Shown here: piece by piece, positions 46,410 to 55,776 of the stretch
Numbering within the stretch: position 1 is the first letter of the stretch
Layout of the letters: each line of letters opens with the position of its first letter
Source of the DNA: Acidobacteriota bacterium
Lineage (GTDB): Bacteria > Acidobacteriota > Terriglobia > Terriglobales > Acidobacteriaceae
Direction: 5' to 3'
Length of the DNA stretch: 64,000 nucleotides
Assembly: GCA_003225055.1 (NCBI GenBank)
Contig: QIAU01000123.1
Span: 1 to 64,000, forward strand
Translations under genes and position numbers: made by a program
Notes under the pieces: generated by a model
Databases searched by the model: none
Told to the model about the DNA's origin: nothing
The model's input: only the letters and a program-made list of their open reading frames with translations

Positions 46410-46970
46410 ATGGCTATCCCTGCAACCCAGCTTCGCCCCGGCATGATTATCAAACACAACAACGACCTGCATGCGGTCTTCAGCGTGGAACACCGCACGC
46501 CGGGGAACCTGCGCGCCTTCATCCAGGCTAAGCTGCGCAACCTGCGCACGGGAGCGATGTTCGAGCACCGCTTCCGGTCGGCTGACGCCATCGAAAAGAT
46601 CAACGTCGACGAGGTTTCGATGGAGTATCTCTATAACGACGGCGATGACTACTACTTCATGAACACCGAGAACTTCGAGCAGACGCACCTCAACAAGGAC
46701 ATTCTCGGGGATGCGGTGGATTACCTGATCCCGAATCTGCAGATCAGAGTGGAGTTCTTCGATGGCAAGGCGGTCGGGATCGAGTTGCCGCAGACGGTCG
46801 AATTGACTGTGGTCGAGACTGAGCCGGGACTGAAGAGTGCGACCGCTTCCAGTGTCACCAAGCCGGCCAAGACGGAGACTGGCTTGGTGGTGCAGGTGCC
46901 ACCGTTCATCAACGAAGGCGAAAAGATCAGGGTGGATACGTCAGAAGGGGCGTACCTGTCGAGAGCCTAG
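46410..46970 (+). CDS. efp: Elongation factor P
   Basis: Rescues ribosomes stalled on polyproline stretches. The 186-residue protein has the three EF-P domains: MAIPATQLRPGMIIKHNNDLHAV, the middle FFDGKAVGIELPQTVELTVVETEPG, and the C-terminal TGLVVQVPPFINEGEKIRVDT. The modification loop reads TPGNLRAF, so the residue after PG is Asn33 where E. coli has the lysylated Lys34. Neither Lys nor the rhamnosylated Arg is at that position. How or whether it is modified is open. No EpmA/B or EarP gene is in the window. Confidence 0.95.
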   Translation: MAIPATQLRPGMIIKHNNDLHAVFSVEHRTPGNLRAFIQAKLRNLRTGAMFEHRFRSADAIEKINVDEVSMEYLYNDGDDYYFMNTENFEQTHLNKDILGDAVDYLIPNLQIRVEFFDGKAVGIELPQTVELTVVETEPGLKSATASSVTKPAKTETGLVVQVPPFINEGEKIRVDTSEGAYLSRA

Positions 46971-47236
46971 GTTTCGGAAGCCTAGGTCGAAAGCAGACTC
47001 GCGGCGGAAGCCGCTCGGGAAGACAATACCGATATTAGGGATGCTTGCGGCACGCCTGAACAGGCTGTGGAAAAAGTGGGCAGAGTGACCTCGGCGGCTA
47101 AAAGCCCGCTAACGAAAATAAGCTGTTTATCGCAGCAATGCAGCGCTGCGCCGCCCCAAACCAGATTTTTTTCGCAGCCTGTAAACGCCGTGCCCTGATA
47201 TCAACTATACGGACCATCCAGGCGGAAGTTACTTGC

Positions 47237-47539
47237 ATGGCGACTGGCGAGAACAAATCAGTCGAAGCCCGTCGATTCGTGGTACGTGGACGAGTCCAGG
47301 GAGTGGGCTTCCGCTGGTTCGTGGAGCGCGAGGCTCATATGCTGGGTGTCGCCGGATGGGTTCGTAACAACGCTGATGGCAGCGTCGAAGTCCTCGCCAT
47401 GGGTACACGCGAGCAGCTGGCCGGTTTGCGTTCTCGGTTGAGGGAAGGCCCGCGGGCTGCGCGCGTGGATGATGTCCAAGAAGCCGACGCGCGGCCCGTG
47501 TCTGGCCTGAACACATTCCGCATTGAAGGAGCCTGGTAG
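47237..47539 (+). CDS. acyP: Acylphosphatase
   Basis: A 100-residue acylphosphatase hydrolysing carboxyl-phosphate bonds. Catalytic residues are Arg26 in GRVQGVGFR and Asn44 in GWVRNNADGSVE. ATG 47237 is chosen because the upstream 33 codons are unrelated and similarity starts at VEARRFVVRGRV. The apt gene begins directly at the base after its stop. Confidence 0.92.
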   Translation: MATGENKSVEARRFVVRGRVQGVGFRWFVEREAHMLGVAGWVRNNADGSVEVLAMGTREQLAGLRSRLREGPRAARVDDVQEADARPVSGLNTFRIEGAW

Positions 47540-48085
47540 ATGGCAATTAAGGCGGCCGTGGATTGCGAACCGCTGAAGAAGTTAATCCGTGAAGTTCCCG
47601 ATTTCCCCAAGAAGGGCATTCTCTTCTACGACATCACCACCCTACTCAAAGACAAGCTGGGATTCGCGACCCTTGTGGATGCCTTGTCGGAACACTTCCT
47701 GGCGAAAGATATCGATCTGGTCCTGGGGATGGAGGCGCGCGGTTTCATTTTTGGCCCCGCTGCTGCGTATCGCCTGAACGCCGGATTCGTGCCTGTGCGC
47801 AAGCCGGGAAAACTACCGGCGGCCACACAAAGAATTGAGTACGATTTGGAGTATGGCAGCAACGTGCTGGAGGTCCATAAAGACGCGATCGACAAAGGAC
47901 AGCGTGTGATTATCGTGGACGATCTGCTGGCCACGGGCGGCACGGCCGCCGCAACTGTGGAGTTGGCCAAGTCGCTGGGAGCGGATATCGCCGGCCTGGG
48001 CTTCGTAGTTGAATTGGATTTCCTGAAAGGTCGCGAGAAGCTTAAGGGGTGCGATGTGTTCTCGCTGCTGCACTATGCGAAGTAA
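47540..48085 (+). CDS. apt: Adenine phosphoribosyltransferase
   Basis: Salvages adenine to AMP with PRPP. The 181-residue protein has [27 protein letters not shown], and the PRPP-binding loop [16 protein letters not shown]. The start codon directly abuts the acyP stop, so translation is coupled. Confidence 0.95.
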   Translation: MAIKAAVDCEPLKKLIREVPDFPKKGILFYDITTLLKDKLGFATLVDALSEHFLAKDIDLVLGMEARGFIFGPAAAYRLNAGFVPVRKPGKLPAATQRIEYDLEYGSNVLEVHKDAIDKGQRVIIVDDLLATGGTAAATVELAKSLGADIAGLGFVVELDFLKGREKLKGCDVFSLLHYAK

Positions 48086-49177
48086 CTGCGGGTTGCTCCT
48101 GTCTCTGCCGAGAAGGGAAATGAAAAAGGGCCACCCGTTGCCCGGAGACCCTGCATAGCTACTCACGGCATGGCCGCAATGCCTTGGACACTTAGTTTAG
48201 TTACCCGACATCTCACCCAGCTCCCGATCCAGGCGCAGTCTCAGAACGATCGTCATCAGGCCGCCTTCCGGCGAGCAGGTTCGAACCCCTCGCCACCGCT
48301 CGCGGCTTCCGTGCGAATCGGTTCAATCACAGTTCCCGTGCAAGCGGCACCGGCGTAGTTCTCGGCCGCGGGCTCAAGATCGCAATTCTCATGGGACAAC
48401 CGCCTGCCAACTGATATCGGTGATTGCCGCGAACAGCTCCGCAATTTTCACGATAGAACCTGGATTCAGCGGCGGTTTCCGCCTTTTCTTCCAGGTTGTT
48501 CGTCGAGAGCGCAAACCTGACCGCGCGCGTGGCGGTTCGGATAACCGAGTCCCCGTAAACCGGACCGAAGTAGTCCTCGCCGGGGTTGAGCGTCACCGGG
48601 CGCACGATGCGGGTCAGCGTCAGGTAACCGGTGACCTCCGGTTTGCCATGGTGCCCGACGTCCACACGCCGCAACTTAAAGGTCTTTGCGTTGCCCTCAG
48701 CCGGGGCGATGCTATTTTAATAAGATCGAATGTCGAACCAGCAGGCTCGGAGGCGCATAACTCGGCCTTGCCTGCTACTAGACGAGTGACACCGATCCGG
48801 AGGCATTCGCGCCGAGGAATACGCGAGCGGTCGAATGATCGGAATCAAGCTTCCAATTGCCTTCTCTCCCCAAGACTGGAGCAGTTATCAGGGCGATCGC
48901 GAGGATCACCATTGTCGCTCAATGGGTCACTGCGACTGTGCTTTTCATTGTCATCCTCCGACTCTGGAAAATCCCCACTGAGAGCTGAGGTGGCAAATAG
49001 CTCGCCAATACTCCAGAGCGCGACGCAGAGGCGGGCGAGATGTGAGAACTGCAGAAGAGAGAAGAAGATGAACTCCACTGCACGCTAATGCAACGAAGAA
49101 TCAAAATGGCCGTGCACCTATCCAGTCGGACAAGGCGGGACTATCTGTCCGGATAGGGGTGGCAGCTGCTTTGACCG
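48086..49177. other. About 1.1 kb without an intact gene
   Basis: It holds a YceI remnant on the minus strand (listed separately) and otherwise nothing recognisable. A 6+6 bp hairpin (CTATCC...CGGACA with TGTCCG...GGATAG) lies at 49118-49156. Confidence 0.4.
48405..48712 (-). pseudogene. YceI family remnant
   Basis: On the minus strand a fragment reads AKTFKLRRVDVGHHGKPEVTGYLTLTRIVRPVTL, which matches the C-terminal half of YceI lipocalin-like proteins. After a shift the final strand-like GSIVKIAELFAAITD appears. The N-terminal half is missing, so this is a truncated, frameshifted relic. Confidence 0.4.
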
Positions 49178-49441
49178 CTACTGGCGAACTTCCTCAACCT
49201 TCAAAACAGCATTTCTTGGCAGATAACTCTTGCGCCGGAACCAGTCTTCCATGGAACTCTTCAGGTCCTCCAGCGGCACTCGCGCGCCGATCTCCATGAA
49301 TCCATCTGCAACGGGAATAGTGTCGTCAAAGACGGGGGCATTGGTGAAATTACGCATGCTGAAGCCGTCAAGCCACTTCAGCGGGCAGGGATGGAGTCGG
49401 GAATCTTCTTCGTACTCGACTCGGATCTTGCGGGAGAACAT
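49178..49441 (-). CDS. Small protein of unknown function
   Basis: An 87-residue protein starting MFSRKIRVEYEEDSRLHPCPLKW, with no signal peptide or membrane segment and ending in FRRKSYLPRNAVLKVEEVRQ. The composition looks coding, but I do not recognise a family. It lies in a decayed neighbourhood. Confidence 0.5.
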   Translation of the reverse strand: MFSRKIRVEYEEDSRLHPCPLKWLDGFSMRNFTNAPVFDDTIPVADGFMEIGARVPLEDLKSSMEDWFRRKSYLPRNAVLKVEEVRQ

Positions 49442-49486
49442 GGAGTGATTAGAACACAATAAAGTTGTCAGTTCCTGGTTCTCGGT

Positions 49487-50110
49487 TCATAGTTCGCGCG
49501 AGACACTCGCCGTCTTGACGGAGAGCTTTTCTGCAGGGTCTTCGTAGACGCGGTAGGCGCCTGTCTGCCCTAATTCATCCTGCCCATGGCCTCCGCAGAG
49601 CAGGCCGCCTCCCAACGCGTGGGCTCGAGGCGAGGACAGCCAGTCCCGGATGTTGTTCGCCGACGACAACGCAATCGTTGATATCTACTGCCAGCCGCTT
49701 GGCTGCGGCGAGAAATACATCTGGGAACGGCTTGCCATGAGCAACGTCATTGCGGGTGAGGGTTGCGATCGCCCAGGGAACTGACAGGCGCGAAAGCGTG
49801 CTGAGCAGTTCTCACGCGCCGGGCAGCGGGCGAATTTGGGTGACGCCTTTCAGGAAGGCTTCAGTGGGGAAACGCCGCAGGCGCTTGGTCTCTTCTTTGG
49901 TCAATTTGCGTGCGGCCAGTCTCCCCCTGCAGGGCGGTAAGGATCAGGCCGTCACTCATGCCCACACGGCGGTGAATGCGCCAGATGGAAAGCTCGATTT
50001 TCATTTCTTGGAGCGCCTCGCGCCAGGCGAGAACGTGCTGGTAAACGCTGTCAATCAGGGTGCGGTCGAGGTCGAAAAGGAATTCGGGTTTGGCGGTCGA
50101 GTCGGTGGCA
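49487..50110 (-). pseudogene. HAD-superfamily hydrolase, multiply disrupted
   Basis: Parts of a phosphoglycolate phosphatase-like HAD protein are scattered over three frames. The first is FLFDLDRTLIDSVYQHVLAWREAL with the catalytic DxDxT. Then come HRRVGMSDGLILTALQGETGR, a shift, and TQIRPLPGA, a TGA, then ELLSTLSRLSVPWAIATLT. A deletion follows, then HGKPFPDVFLAAAKRLAVDINDCVVVG, and a shifted end HALGGGLLCGGHGQDEL...GAYRVYEDPA. The core catalytic order is intact but unreadable. Confidence 0.75.
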
Positions 50111-50580
50111 TCGGTGGCATATGTTCGTCAATCGTCGCCAGCAGCCGGGTGGGGTTCCAACCATCGAGGTACCCCCCATCGTTGATCGCAACCTGGGCCT
50201 GATTGCCCTGCCTGAGTCTTCCTTGTCAACCTCCCCCGCGTGGCTGCCACACTGGAATCAGGGAGGCGTGTACCTAAAAAGCAGTTGCCTGTGATCGGCT
50301 TCGCTCTTGGCCATTCGGGCTCGCGCCTTAAGTGCAGAGCGCTTATCGCCAAGTTAAGTTATGGGATATTTCCCCGAAATCTACTTGCATCTGAAGGTTA
50401 GCGAAGGTCGCCCTGCAAATCTTTGATTCTGGGAGAGCGAGCAGGAGAGGGTCTATCCCTGGCGCGCGGCATTGCGCTTCACTCGACAGTAGGCCCAGCC
50501 TTTGCAAAGGTGGGAATTAAAGACGGTTGCGTTGGCACGCGCGGACAGGAGTATCCGCGCCACACTGGATGTTCAAGAAT
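50111..50580. other. Gene-free stretch before pckG 3' end
   Basis: About 470 bp with no supported gene. Open frames on the plus strand run into the antisense of pckG and are not protein-like. Confidence 0.4.
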
Positions 50581-52413
50581 CTACTGCTTGTCCGACTTCA
50601 GCCGGTCGACTAGCGCAGCCAGTTCCGTCTGCAGACCTTCGGGTAATCGCGTGCCGAACTTTGCGAAATGCTCTTTGATGAGGGGGACCTCAGCGAGCCA
50701 GTCCTTCGTCTCCACGTGGAGCAGTTTCTCCATGTTCTCGGCGGGCATGTGGATGCCGTCCAAATCGAGTTCGCCGCGAGCGGGAACACGGCCAACCGGA
50801 GTGTCCTGTGCTAAGGCGTTTCCGTCGCAGCGCTCGAAGATCCACTTCAGCACGCGGCTGTTGTCGCCGTATCCGGGCCACAAGAATTTTCCGCTTTCAT
50901 CCTGACGGAACCAGTTGACGTAATAAATCTGGGGCAGCTTGGAGACCGGGGCATGTTTGCCGATCTTCAACCAGTGAGCGAAATAGTCACCCATGTGGTA
51001 GCCGCAGAAGGGGAGCATCGCCATCGGATCGCGGCGGAGTTGGCCGACTTTGCCTGTGGTCGCCGCAGTGGTCTCGCTGCTGGCGGTCGCTCCCAAGAAG
51101 GTTCCATGTTGCCAGTTAAAGGCTTCGATCACCAGGGGAACAACCCCTGCGCGACGGCCTCCGAAGAGGATGGCGTCAATCGGCACGCCTTTGGGGTCTT
51201 CCCACTCGGGGGCTATGGCCGGACATTGGCCGGCAGGGGTGGTGAAACGGGCGTTGGGATGGGCGGCTTTGCGGCCTGAGTTTGGGGTCCATGGCCGGCG
51301 AAGCCAATCGACCAGCTCGGCGGGCTTGTCCTCGGTCATGGATTCCCACCACACGTCACCGTCAGGCGTCATGGCGCAGTTGGTGAAAATGGAATTCTTG
51401 TTCACCGTGAGCATGGCATTCAGGTTCGACTTCATGCCAGTGCCGGGCGCGACTCCGAAGAAGCCGGCTTCAGGATTGATGGCATAGAGGCGGCCGTCGG
51501 CGCCGAATTTCATCCACGCGATGTCGTCTCCGATGGTTTCCACCTTCCAGCCAGGTAGCGTGGGGATCAGCATGGCGAGATTGGTTTTGCCGCAGGCCGA
51601 TGGGAACGCACCGGTCATGTACTTGGACTCGCCAGCAGGATTGGTGAGTTTCAGGATAAGCATGTGCTCCGCCATCCAGCCCTCGTCACGCGCCTGCACC
51701 GATGCGATGCGCAGGGCATGACATTTCTTACCCAGCAGTGCGTTTCCGCCATAACCGGAACCGTAGGACAGGATCTCGCGAGTTTCCGGGAAGTGACAGA
51801 TGTACTTTTGCCCCTTGTTGCAAGGCCAGGTGGAATCCTGCTGATTGGGCGCGAGAGGCGCACCAATCGAGTGCAGGCCGCGTACGAATTCGGCGTCTTC
51901 TCCGAAAACATCGAGAACGTGGGTACCCACGCGGGCCATGATGTGCATGTTGACCACGACGTAAGGCGAGTCGGTGATCTCGACGCCGATCTTGGCGATG
52001 GGCGAACCAATCGGACCCATGCTGTACGGAATCACGTACAGGGTGCGTCCCGCCATGGACCCGGTGAAGAGTTCGGTGAGTTTCTCTTTCATCTTGGCCG
52101 GGTCTTCCCAGTTGTTGGTAGGGCCGGCGTCTTCCTGGGAGCGCGAGCAAATAAAGGTGCGATCCTCCACGCGAGCGACGTCGCCAGGATCGGACCGAAC
52201 CAGAATGCTGTTGGGACGCTTCTCCGGGTCGAGCGGGATGGCAATGCCCGATAGGGTCATGAGACGCTGCAGGGCCTGGTATTCTTCGGCGGAACCGTCA
52301 CACCAATGGATGCGATCGGGCTTGCACATCTGCGCGACTTGGTCTACCCAACGCGTCAACGGCCTGTGTTTCGGTTTGCTGCTTGATTCCACTTCCAGGG
52401 CAAGGCTAGACAT
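50581..52413 (-). CDS. pckG: Phosphoenolpyruvate carboxykinase (GTP)
   Basis: Decarboxylates and phosphorylates oxaloacetate to PEP using GTP, a first step of gluconeogenesis. The 610-residue enzyme shows [39 protein letters not shown], the kinase loop [13 protein letters not shown] with active-site Cys, and [13 protein letters not shown]. This is the GTP-dependent class rather than the ATP type of E. coli. ATG 52413 follows AGGAGA. Confidence 0.95.
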   Translation of the reverse strand: MSSLALEVESSSKPKHRPLTRWVDQVAQMCKPDRIHWCDGSAEEYQALQRLMTLSGIAIPLDPEKRPNSILVRSDPGDVARVEDRTFICSRSQEDAGPTNNWEDPAKMKEKLTELFTGSMAGRTLYVIPYSMGPIGSPIAKIGVEITDSPYVVVNMHIMARVGTHVLDVFGEDAEFVRGLHSIGAPLAPNQQDSTWPCNKGQKYICHFPETREILSYGSGYGGNALLGKKCHALRIASVQARDEGWMAEHMLILKLTNPAGESKYMTGAFPSACGKTNLAMLIPTLPGWKVETIGDDIAWMKFGADGRLYAINPEAGFFGVAPGTGMKSNLNAMLTVNKNSIFTNCAMTPDGDVWWESMTEDKPAELVDWLRRPWTPNSGRKAAHPNARFTTPAGQCPAIAPEWEDPKGVPIDAILFGGRRAGVVPLVIEAFNWQHGTFLGATASSETTAATTGKVGQLRRDPMAMLPFCGYHMGDYFAHWLKIGKHAPVSKLPQIYYVNWFRQDESGKFLWPGYGDNSRVLKWIFERCDGNALAQDTPVGRVPARGELDLDGIHMPAENMEKLLHVETKDWLAEVPLIKEHFAKFGTRLPEGLQTELAALVDRLKSDKQ

Positions 52414-52727
52414 GATCGGTGTCTCCTGGTACCGGCCGGCTTGGGTCGATCAGTGCCGTTAGCTACAGGCGGCTTAGCGGCAAAAGGAAAGCCAATATTG
52501 TCCCCTATTTACGGAGCATCTCCAAGTGCCCACCCGGTTAAACAGGGCCGAAATCCCGAGCCGCTCGAAGACAACGGTTAATTTTCGCGGCACGAAAAAA
52601 GAACGAAAGTGTTTTCACGTCACAGATAAAAGTGACCAGTGTACTTGGAGGGTGTTAGGGGAGAAAGGGTTTGCTCGGGCCTGAGAGACGCGGCAAGCCG
52701 CGTCTCTACCGGGAAGTGTGCGCTCGC
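52414..52727. other. Intergenic region with an 11-bp hairpin
   Basis: About 310 bp. The notable element is AGAGACGCGGC-AA-GCCGCGTCTCT (52684-52707), a perfect 11-bp stem followed by ACC, another member of the dispersed family. No gene seen. Confidence 0.5.
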
Positions 52728-53105
52728 TCAGGACGACACGCTTTGGGACTGGATGGCCGGGGCCGCTTCCAGTTCAGTGACAACCGCATTGAGATGCTGA
52801 AGAGTTTGGTTCACGGTGAGCGAGTACATCTCGCGGCCCACGCCTTCGCCCGACTGCAGCGCGGTCTTCAGATAATGGCCGGCAATTTCTACGGCCAGCG
52901 GGTCAGTAATCGTTTTGCCGGTACGGTCTCGGTATTTAACCCAGGCGGGATGTGGCAGAGCGATCCAGACGGGCTTGCCATCTACCAGGAACTTGACGTC
53001 TACCGCGTCGGCGTGGCGTGTTGCAATGGCCACGATCAGAGCCTGGTAGATGCAGTGCACGTTCTTCTTCGTCCAGGGGTCGACGGCGCAGAAGTCGTCG
53101 TACAT
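52728..53105 (-). CDS. Conserved-looking protein of unknown function
   Basis: A 125-residue soluble protein starting MYDDFCAVDPWTKKNVHCIYQALI and containing VDVKFLVDGKPVWIALPHPAWVKYRDRTG. No family is recognised. ATG 53105 sits 8 nt from a TATAGT box on the minus strand and there is no ribosome-binding site, which points to a leaderless message. It is divergent from pgeF, 63 bp apart. Confidence 0.65.
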   Translation of the reverse strand: MYDDFCAVDPWTKKNVHCIYQALIVAIATRHADAVDVKFLVDGKPVWIALPHPAWVKYRDRTGKTITDPLAVEIAGHYLKTALQSGEGVGREMYSLTVNQTLQHLNAVVTELEAAPAIQSQSVSS

Positions 53106-53113
53106 GAGTTTCA

Positions 53114-53162
53114 ACTATAGCGAACCGGAGTCGGTCCCAGCAAACGCGCGCTCCGTTAAGAT
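53114..53162. promoter_or_regulatory. Compact divergent promoter region
   Basis: TATAGT (minus strand, 53114-53119) lies 8 nt from ATG 53105, and TAAGAT (plus strand, 53157-53162) 6 nt from GTG 53169. Both genes would be leaderless from a gap of only 63 bp. Confidence 0.45.
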
Positions 53163-53168
53163 GGTGAT

Positions 53169-54044
53169 GTGCCGATCAAAGTGGGTGCATCGGGAAAACT
53201 AAATATCCTGCGAGCCGAGTCTCTTGAGGGAATTCCCTGGCTGGTGCACGGGTTCAGCACGCGGGTGGGCGGGTTCTCGAAGTTATATGGCGGTAATGCT
53301 CTGAATCTCGGATTCACGAAAGGCGACTGGCGAGCTGATGTCGAGCGTAACCGGGAGGCTTTTCTCAAGGCTGTTGGGGCAATGCGCAGGGAACAGCAGT
53401 GGCCCCTTGTCACGCTGCGCCAGGTCCATTCGGATCTAATCCAGCGGGTGAGCGGCGTCGCGCAACATCCAGTTGGTGATGGATTGGTTACGAATACTCC
53501 CGGAGTCCTGCTAGCCGTGCAAACGGCAGATTGTTTGCCGGTAGTTCTGGTGGATACAAAACGGCGTGCCCTTGGAGTCTTTCACGCCGGCTGGCGAGGG
53601 ACGATCAAACGGATTGTGGAAAAAGGAGTTGGCGAAATGCGGCGCTGGTTTGAAAGCCAGCCGGAGGACATTCGGGCGGCGATTGGTCCGGGGATTCACA
53701 AGTGCTGCTATGAAGTCGGCGAGGAGGTCCGAAGCAAATTTGAGTCGCAGTTTGCTTATGCCGCTGATCTGTTCCATGAAATCAAAGAGGCGGATCCCAT
53801 TCGGGACAAGTATCCTCTGCTGTTTCTGAGCGCACGTCCGCCGGGGCATTCGGAACTGCCGCTGAAGTTGTTTCTGGATTTAGTGGAGGCAAATCGAAGG
53901 CAGCTTCTCGCGGTCGGGGTGCCGGCCAAAAGTATTGGCGCGTCGGACCTGTGCACATCATGCCGCCGGGACATTTTGTTTTCCTACCGTGCCGAGCATG
54001 GCAATACAGGGCGGTTACTGGGAGTAGCAGGAATTCGGGGCTAA
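53169..54044 (+). CDS. pgeF: Peptidoglycan editing factor PgeF (YfiH/multicopper polyphenol oxidase family)
   Basis: A 291-residue member of the YfiH family, which corrects peptidoglycan precursors carrying Ser in place of L-Ala. The metal and active-site residues are visible: VTLRQVHSD (His), QTADCLPV (Cys) and FHAGWRGT (His). It starts at a GTG, and the next gene starts 17 bp after its stop. Confidence 0.88.
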   Translation: MPIKVGASGKLNILRAESLEGIPWLVHGFSTRVGGFSKLYGGNALNLGFTKGDWRADVERNREAFLKAVGAMRREQQWPLVTLRQVHSDLIQRVSGVAQHPVGDGLVTNTPGVLLAVQTADCLPVVLVDTKRRALGVFHAGWRGTIKRIVEKGVGEMRRWFESQPEDIRAAIGPGIHKCCYEVGEEVRSKFESQFAYAADLFHEIKEADPIRDKYPLLFLSARPPGHSELPLKLFLDLVEANRRQLLAVGVPAKSIGASDLCTSCRRDILFSYRAEHGNTGRLLGVAGIRG

Positions 54045-54061
54045 GTCGTCAGGAGCTTCGG

Positions 54062-55177
54062 TTGCGCCGAAGATTGAGAATTGGATTGCTGCTCTGCTGC
54101 GTCGTTTCGGCTCGGCTCGGCATGGCCGAGCCGGATCGAACCAAGCAAGTGGACGCGATTTTTCAATCCCTCAAATCTCGCGATTTGCCGGGCGCGGCCG
54201 TGCTGGTCATCGAAAATGGACATGTAGTCTTCCAGCGTGGCTATGGTGTGACCGACCTGCGCACCCATCGCCCGATCGATGGGCGTACTGATTTTCGTCT
54301 GGCCTCAGTAACGAAGCAATTCACTGCCATGGCGATCATGCTGCTCGTGCACGACGGGAAGCTGCGGTACGAGAGTCGCCTGACCGACATCTTTCCGGAT
54401 TTTCCGGACTACGGCAGGGAGATAACCATCCGACAGCTTCTGAACCACACTTCCGGCCTGAAAGATTACGAGGACCTCATGCCTAAGGATTACCAGTCTG
54501 GGTCGCGGGAGCTTCGTCAAATAAGAGATCCCGAGGTGCTTGAGTTGTTGAAGCGAGAGAAGACAACAAACTTCCCGCCCGGAACAAAATGGGCCTACAG
54601 CAACTCGGGGTATGTTTTGCTGGGAATGGTTGTTGAGAGGGTATTAGGCAAGCCGTTCGGCCAATTTTTGCACGATCGGATCTTCATGCCGCTCAAGATG
54701 AGGGGCAGCATCGCGTATGAGAAAGGAAAGAAAGAGGTTCCGAACCGCGCCTATGGTCACAGCCGGGAACCGGACGGCTGGCATGAGACCGATCAGAGTC
54801 CTACCTCGGCGACGCTCGGAGACGGAGGCGTCTATTCATCGGTCGAGGATTTAGACCAGTGGGATACCGCCTTGCGGGAGCACACTCTGTTGAGCCCGGC
54901 CGAGATGGAGCCCGCCTTGACTCCGGTTAGACTCCCTCAGGGTCAACTCACTCAGCCGGATGGCAGTCCTGCAGAATACGGTTTTGGCTGGTTTCTGAAT
55001 CCCTACAATGGCCACAGACGGATGTGGCATTACGGAGAGACCCTGGGCTTCCGTACCGCCATCCAGCGCTTCGTGGATGACAGGCTTACGGTGATCGTTT
55101 TGTGCAACCGGAGTGACTTGGATGCCAGCGCTTTGGCGTTGAAGGTGGCGGATGTGTATGTGGCCGGAACGCGGTAA
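54062..55177 (+). CDS. Serine hydrolase, beta-lactamase/DD-peptidase family (class C fold)
   Basis: A 371-residue exported hydrolase. A signal peptide (MRRRLRIGLLLCCVVSARLGMAE) begins at TTG 54062, with AGGAG 6 nt upstream. The catalytic Ser82 and Lys85 are in SVTKQFT, the Tyr motif is YSNSGYVLLG, and the third element is near WHYGETLG. The fold covers esterases, peptidases and AmpC-like enzymes; true beta-lactamase activity is unproven. It directly follows pgeF and may share its transcript. Confidence 0.85.
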   Translation: MRRRLRIGLLLCCVVSARLGMAEPDRTKQVDAIFQSLKSRDLPGAAVLVIENGHVVFQRGYGVTDLRTHRPIDGRTDFRLASVTKQFTAMAIMLLVHDGKLRYESRLTDIFPDFPDYGREITIRQLLNHTSGLKDYEDLMPKDYQSGSRELRQIRDPEVLELLKREKTTNFPPGTKWAYSNSGYVLLGMVVERVLGKPFGQFLHDRIFMPLKMRGSIAYEKGKKEVPNRAYGHSREPDGWHETDQSPTSATLGDGGVYSSVEDLDQWDTALREHTLLSPAEMEPALTPVRLPQGQLTQPDGSPAEYGFGWFLNPYNGHRRMWHYGETLGFRTAIQRFVDDRLTVIVLCNRSDLDASALALKVADVYVAGTR

Positions 55178-55262
55178 GCGATAGTAGTCAGTGGCTAGCT
55201 AGTCCCGTCGCTACCAACCAGGTAGGCAAGGACTTCGCCCTTCATTCTAACCACAACTTTGA

Positions 55263-55592
55263 TTACTGGGCCGGAGGAGCCGGAGGGGTGGCGGTCGCGC
55301 CCGCGGCTTCGCCTTGGCCACCATTCACCAAATCCTTTAACTCCTTGCTGGGCTTGAAGAACGGGATCTTTTTAGCGGGAACCTCGACGCGGTCTCCGGT
55401 TTTGGGGTTGCGGCCGACGCGGGGCTTGCGCTGGCGGGTGCGGAAGCTGCCGAAACCACGAATCTCAATTTTGTCGCCCACCCGGAGGGAACGCACGATG
55501 CTGTCAAAGATGGTCTCGACGATCACTTCGCTGTCCTTGCGGGTTAGTTCAGCTAGCCGGGAGACTTCGTCGATTAGATCGGCTTTGGTCAT
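55263..55592 (-). CDS. HU/IHF family DNA-binding protein
   Basis: A 109-residue histone-like protein: MTKADLIDEVSRLAELTRKDSEVIV, the beta-arm core RGFGSFRTRQRKPRVGRNPKTGDRVEVPAKKIPFFKPSKELKD. The Pro-tipped arm bends DNA. A 20-residue Gly/Ala/Pro extension at the C-terminus is not part of the fold. Start ATG 55592 follows GGAGAGA. Confidence 0.92.
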   Translation of the reverse strand: MTKADLIDEVSRLAELTRKDSEVIVETIFDSIVRSLRVGDKIEIRGFGSFRTRQRKPRVGRNPKTGDRVEVPAKKIPFFKPSKELKDLVNGGQGEAAGATATPPAPPAQ

Positions 55593-55776
55593 AACGTCTC
55601 TCTCCGTGAGTGTCTAGGCCCTCGTGTCGGGAAAAGGGTCCGGATAAAGGTCTCAAATTTCATGTACTTCGCGCAAGGGCGTTTTAGATACCCGGGGACT
55701 TGCGTGACCCTGATCCTGGGGAGCGGGACAACCAGGCGTACCCTTGCAAGAGAGTAGGAAAGACCAATTCCTGCTG

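Noticed and set aside
41922-47190. Identical 14-mer GCCTGTAAACGCCG upstream of trpE and acyP
   Set aside because: Several shared 14-mers are expected by chance in 64 kb, and its distance to the -10 boxes does not fit a -35 role.
48277-48290. T-loop-like GGTTCGAACC
   Set aside because: Just a palindrome; no cloverleaf can be built around it.
49118-49156. Hairpin after the small gene at 49178 as a terminator
   Set aside because: The stem is imperfect and no T-run follows on the minus strand.
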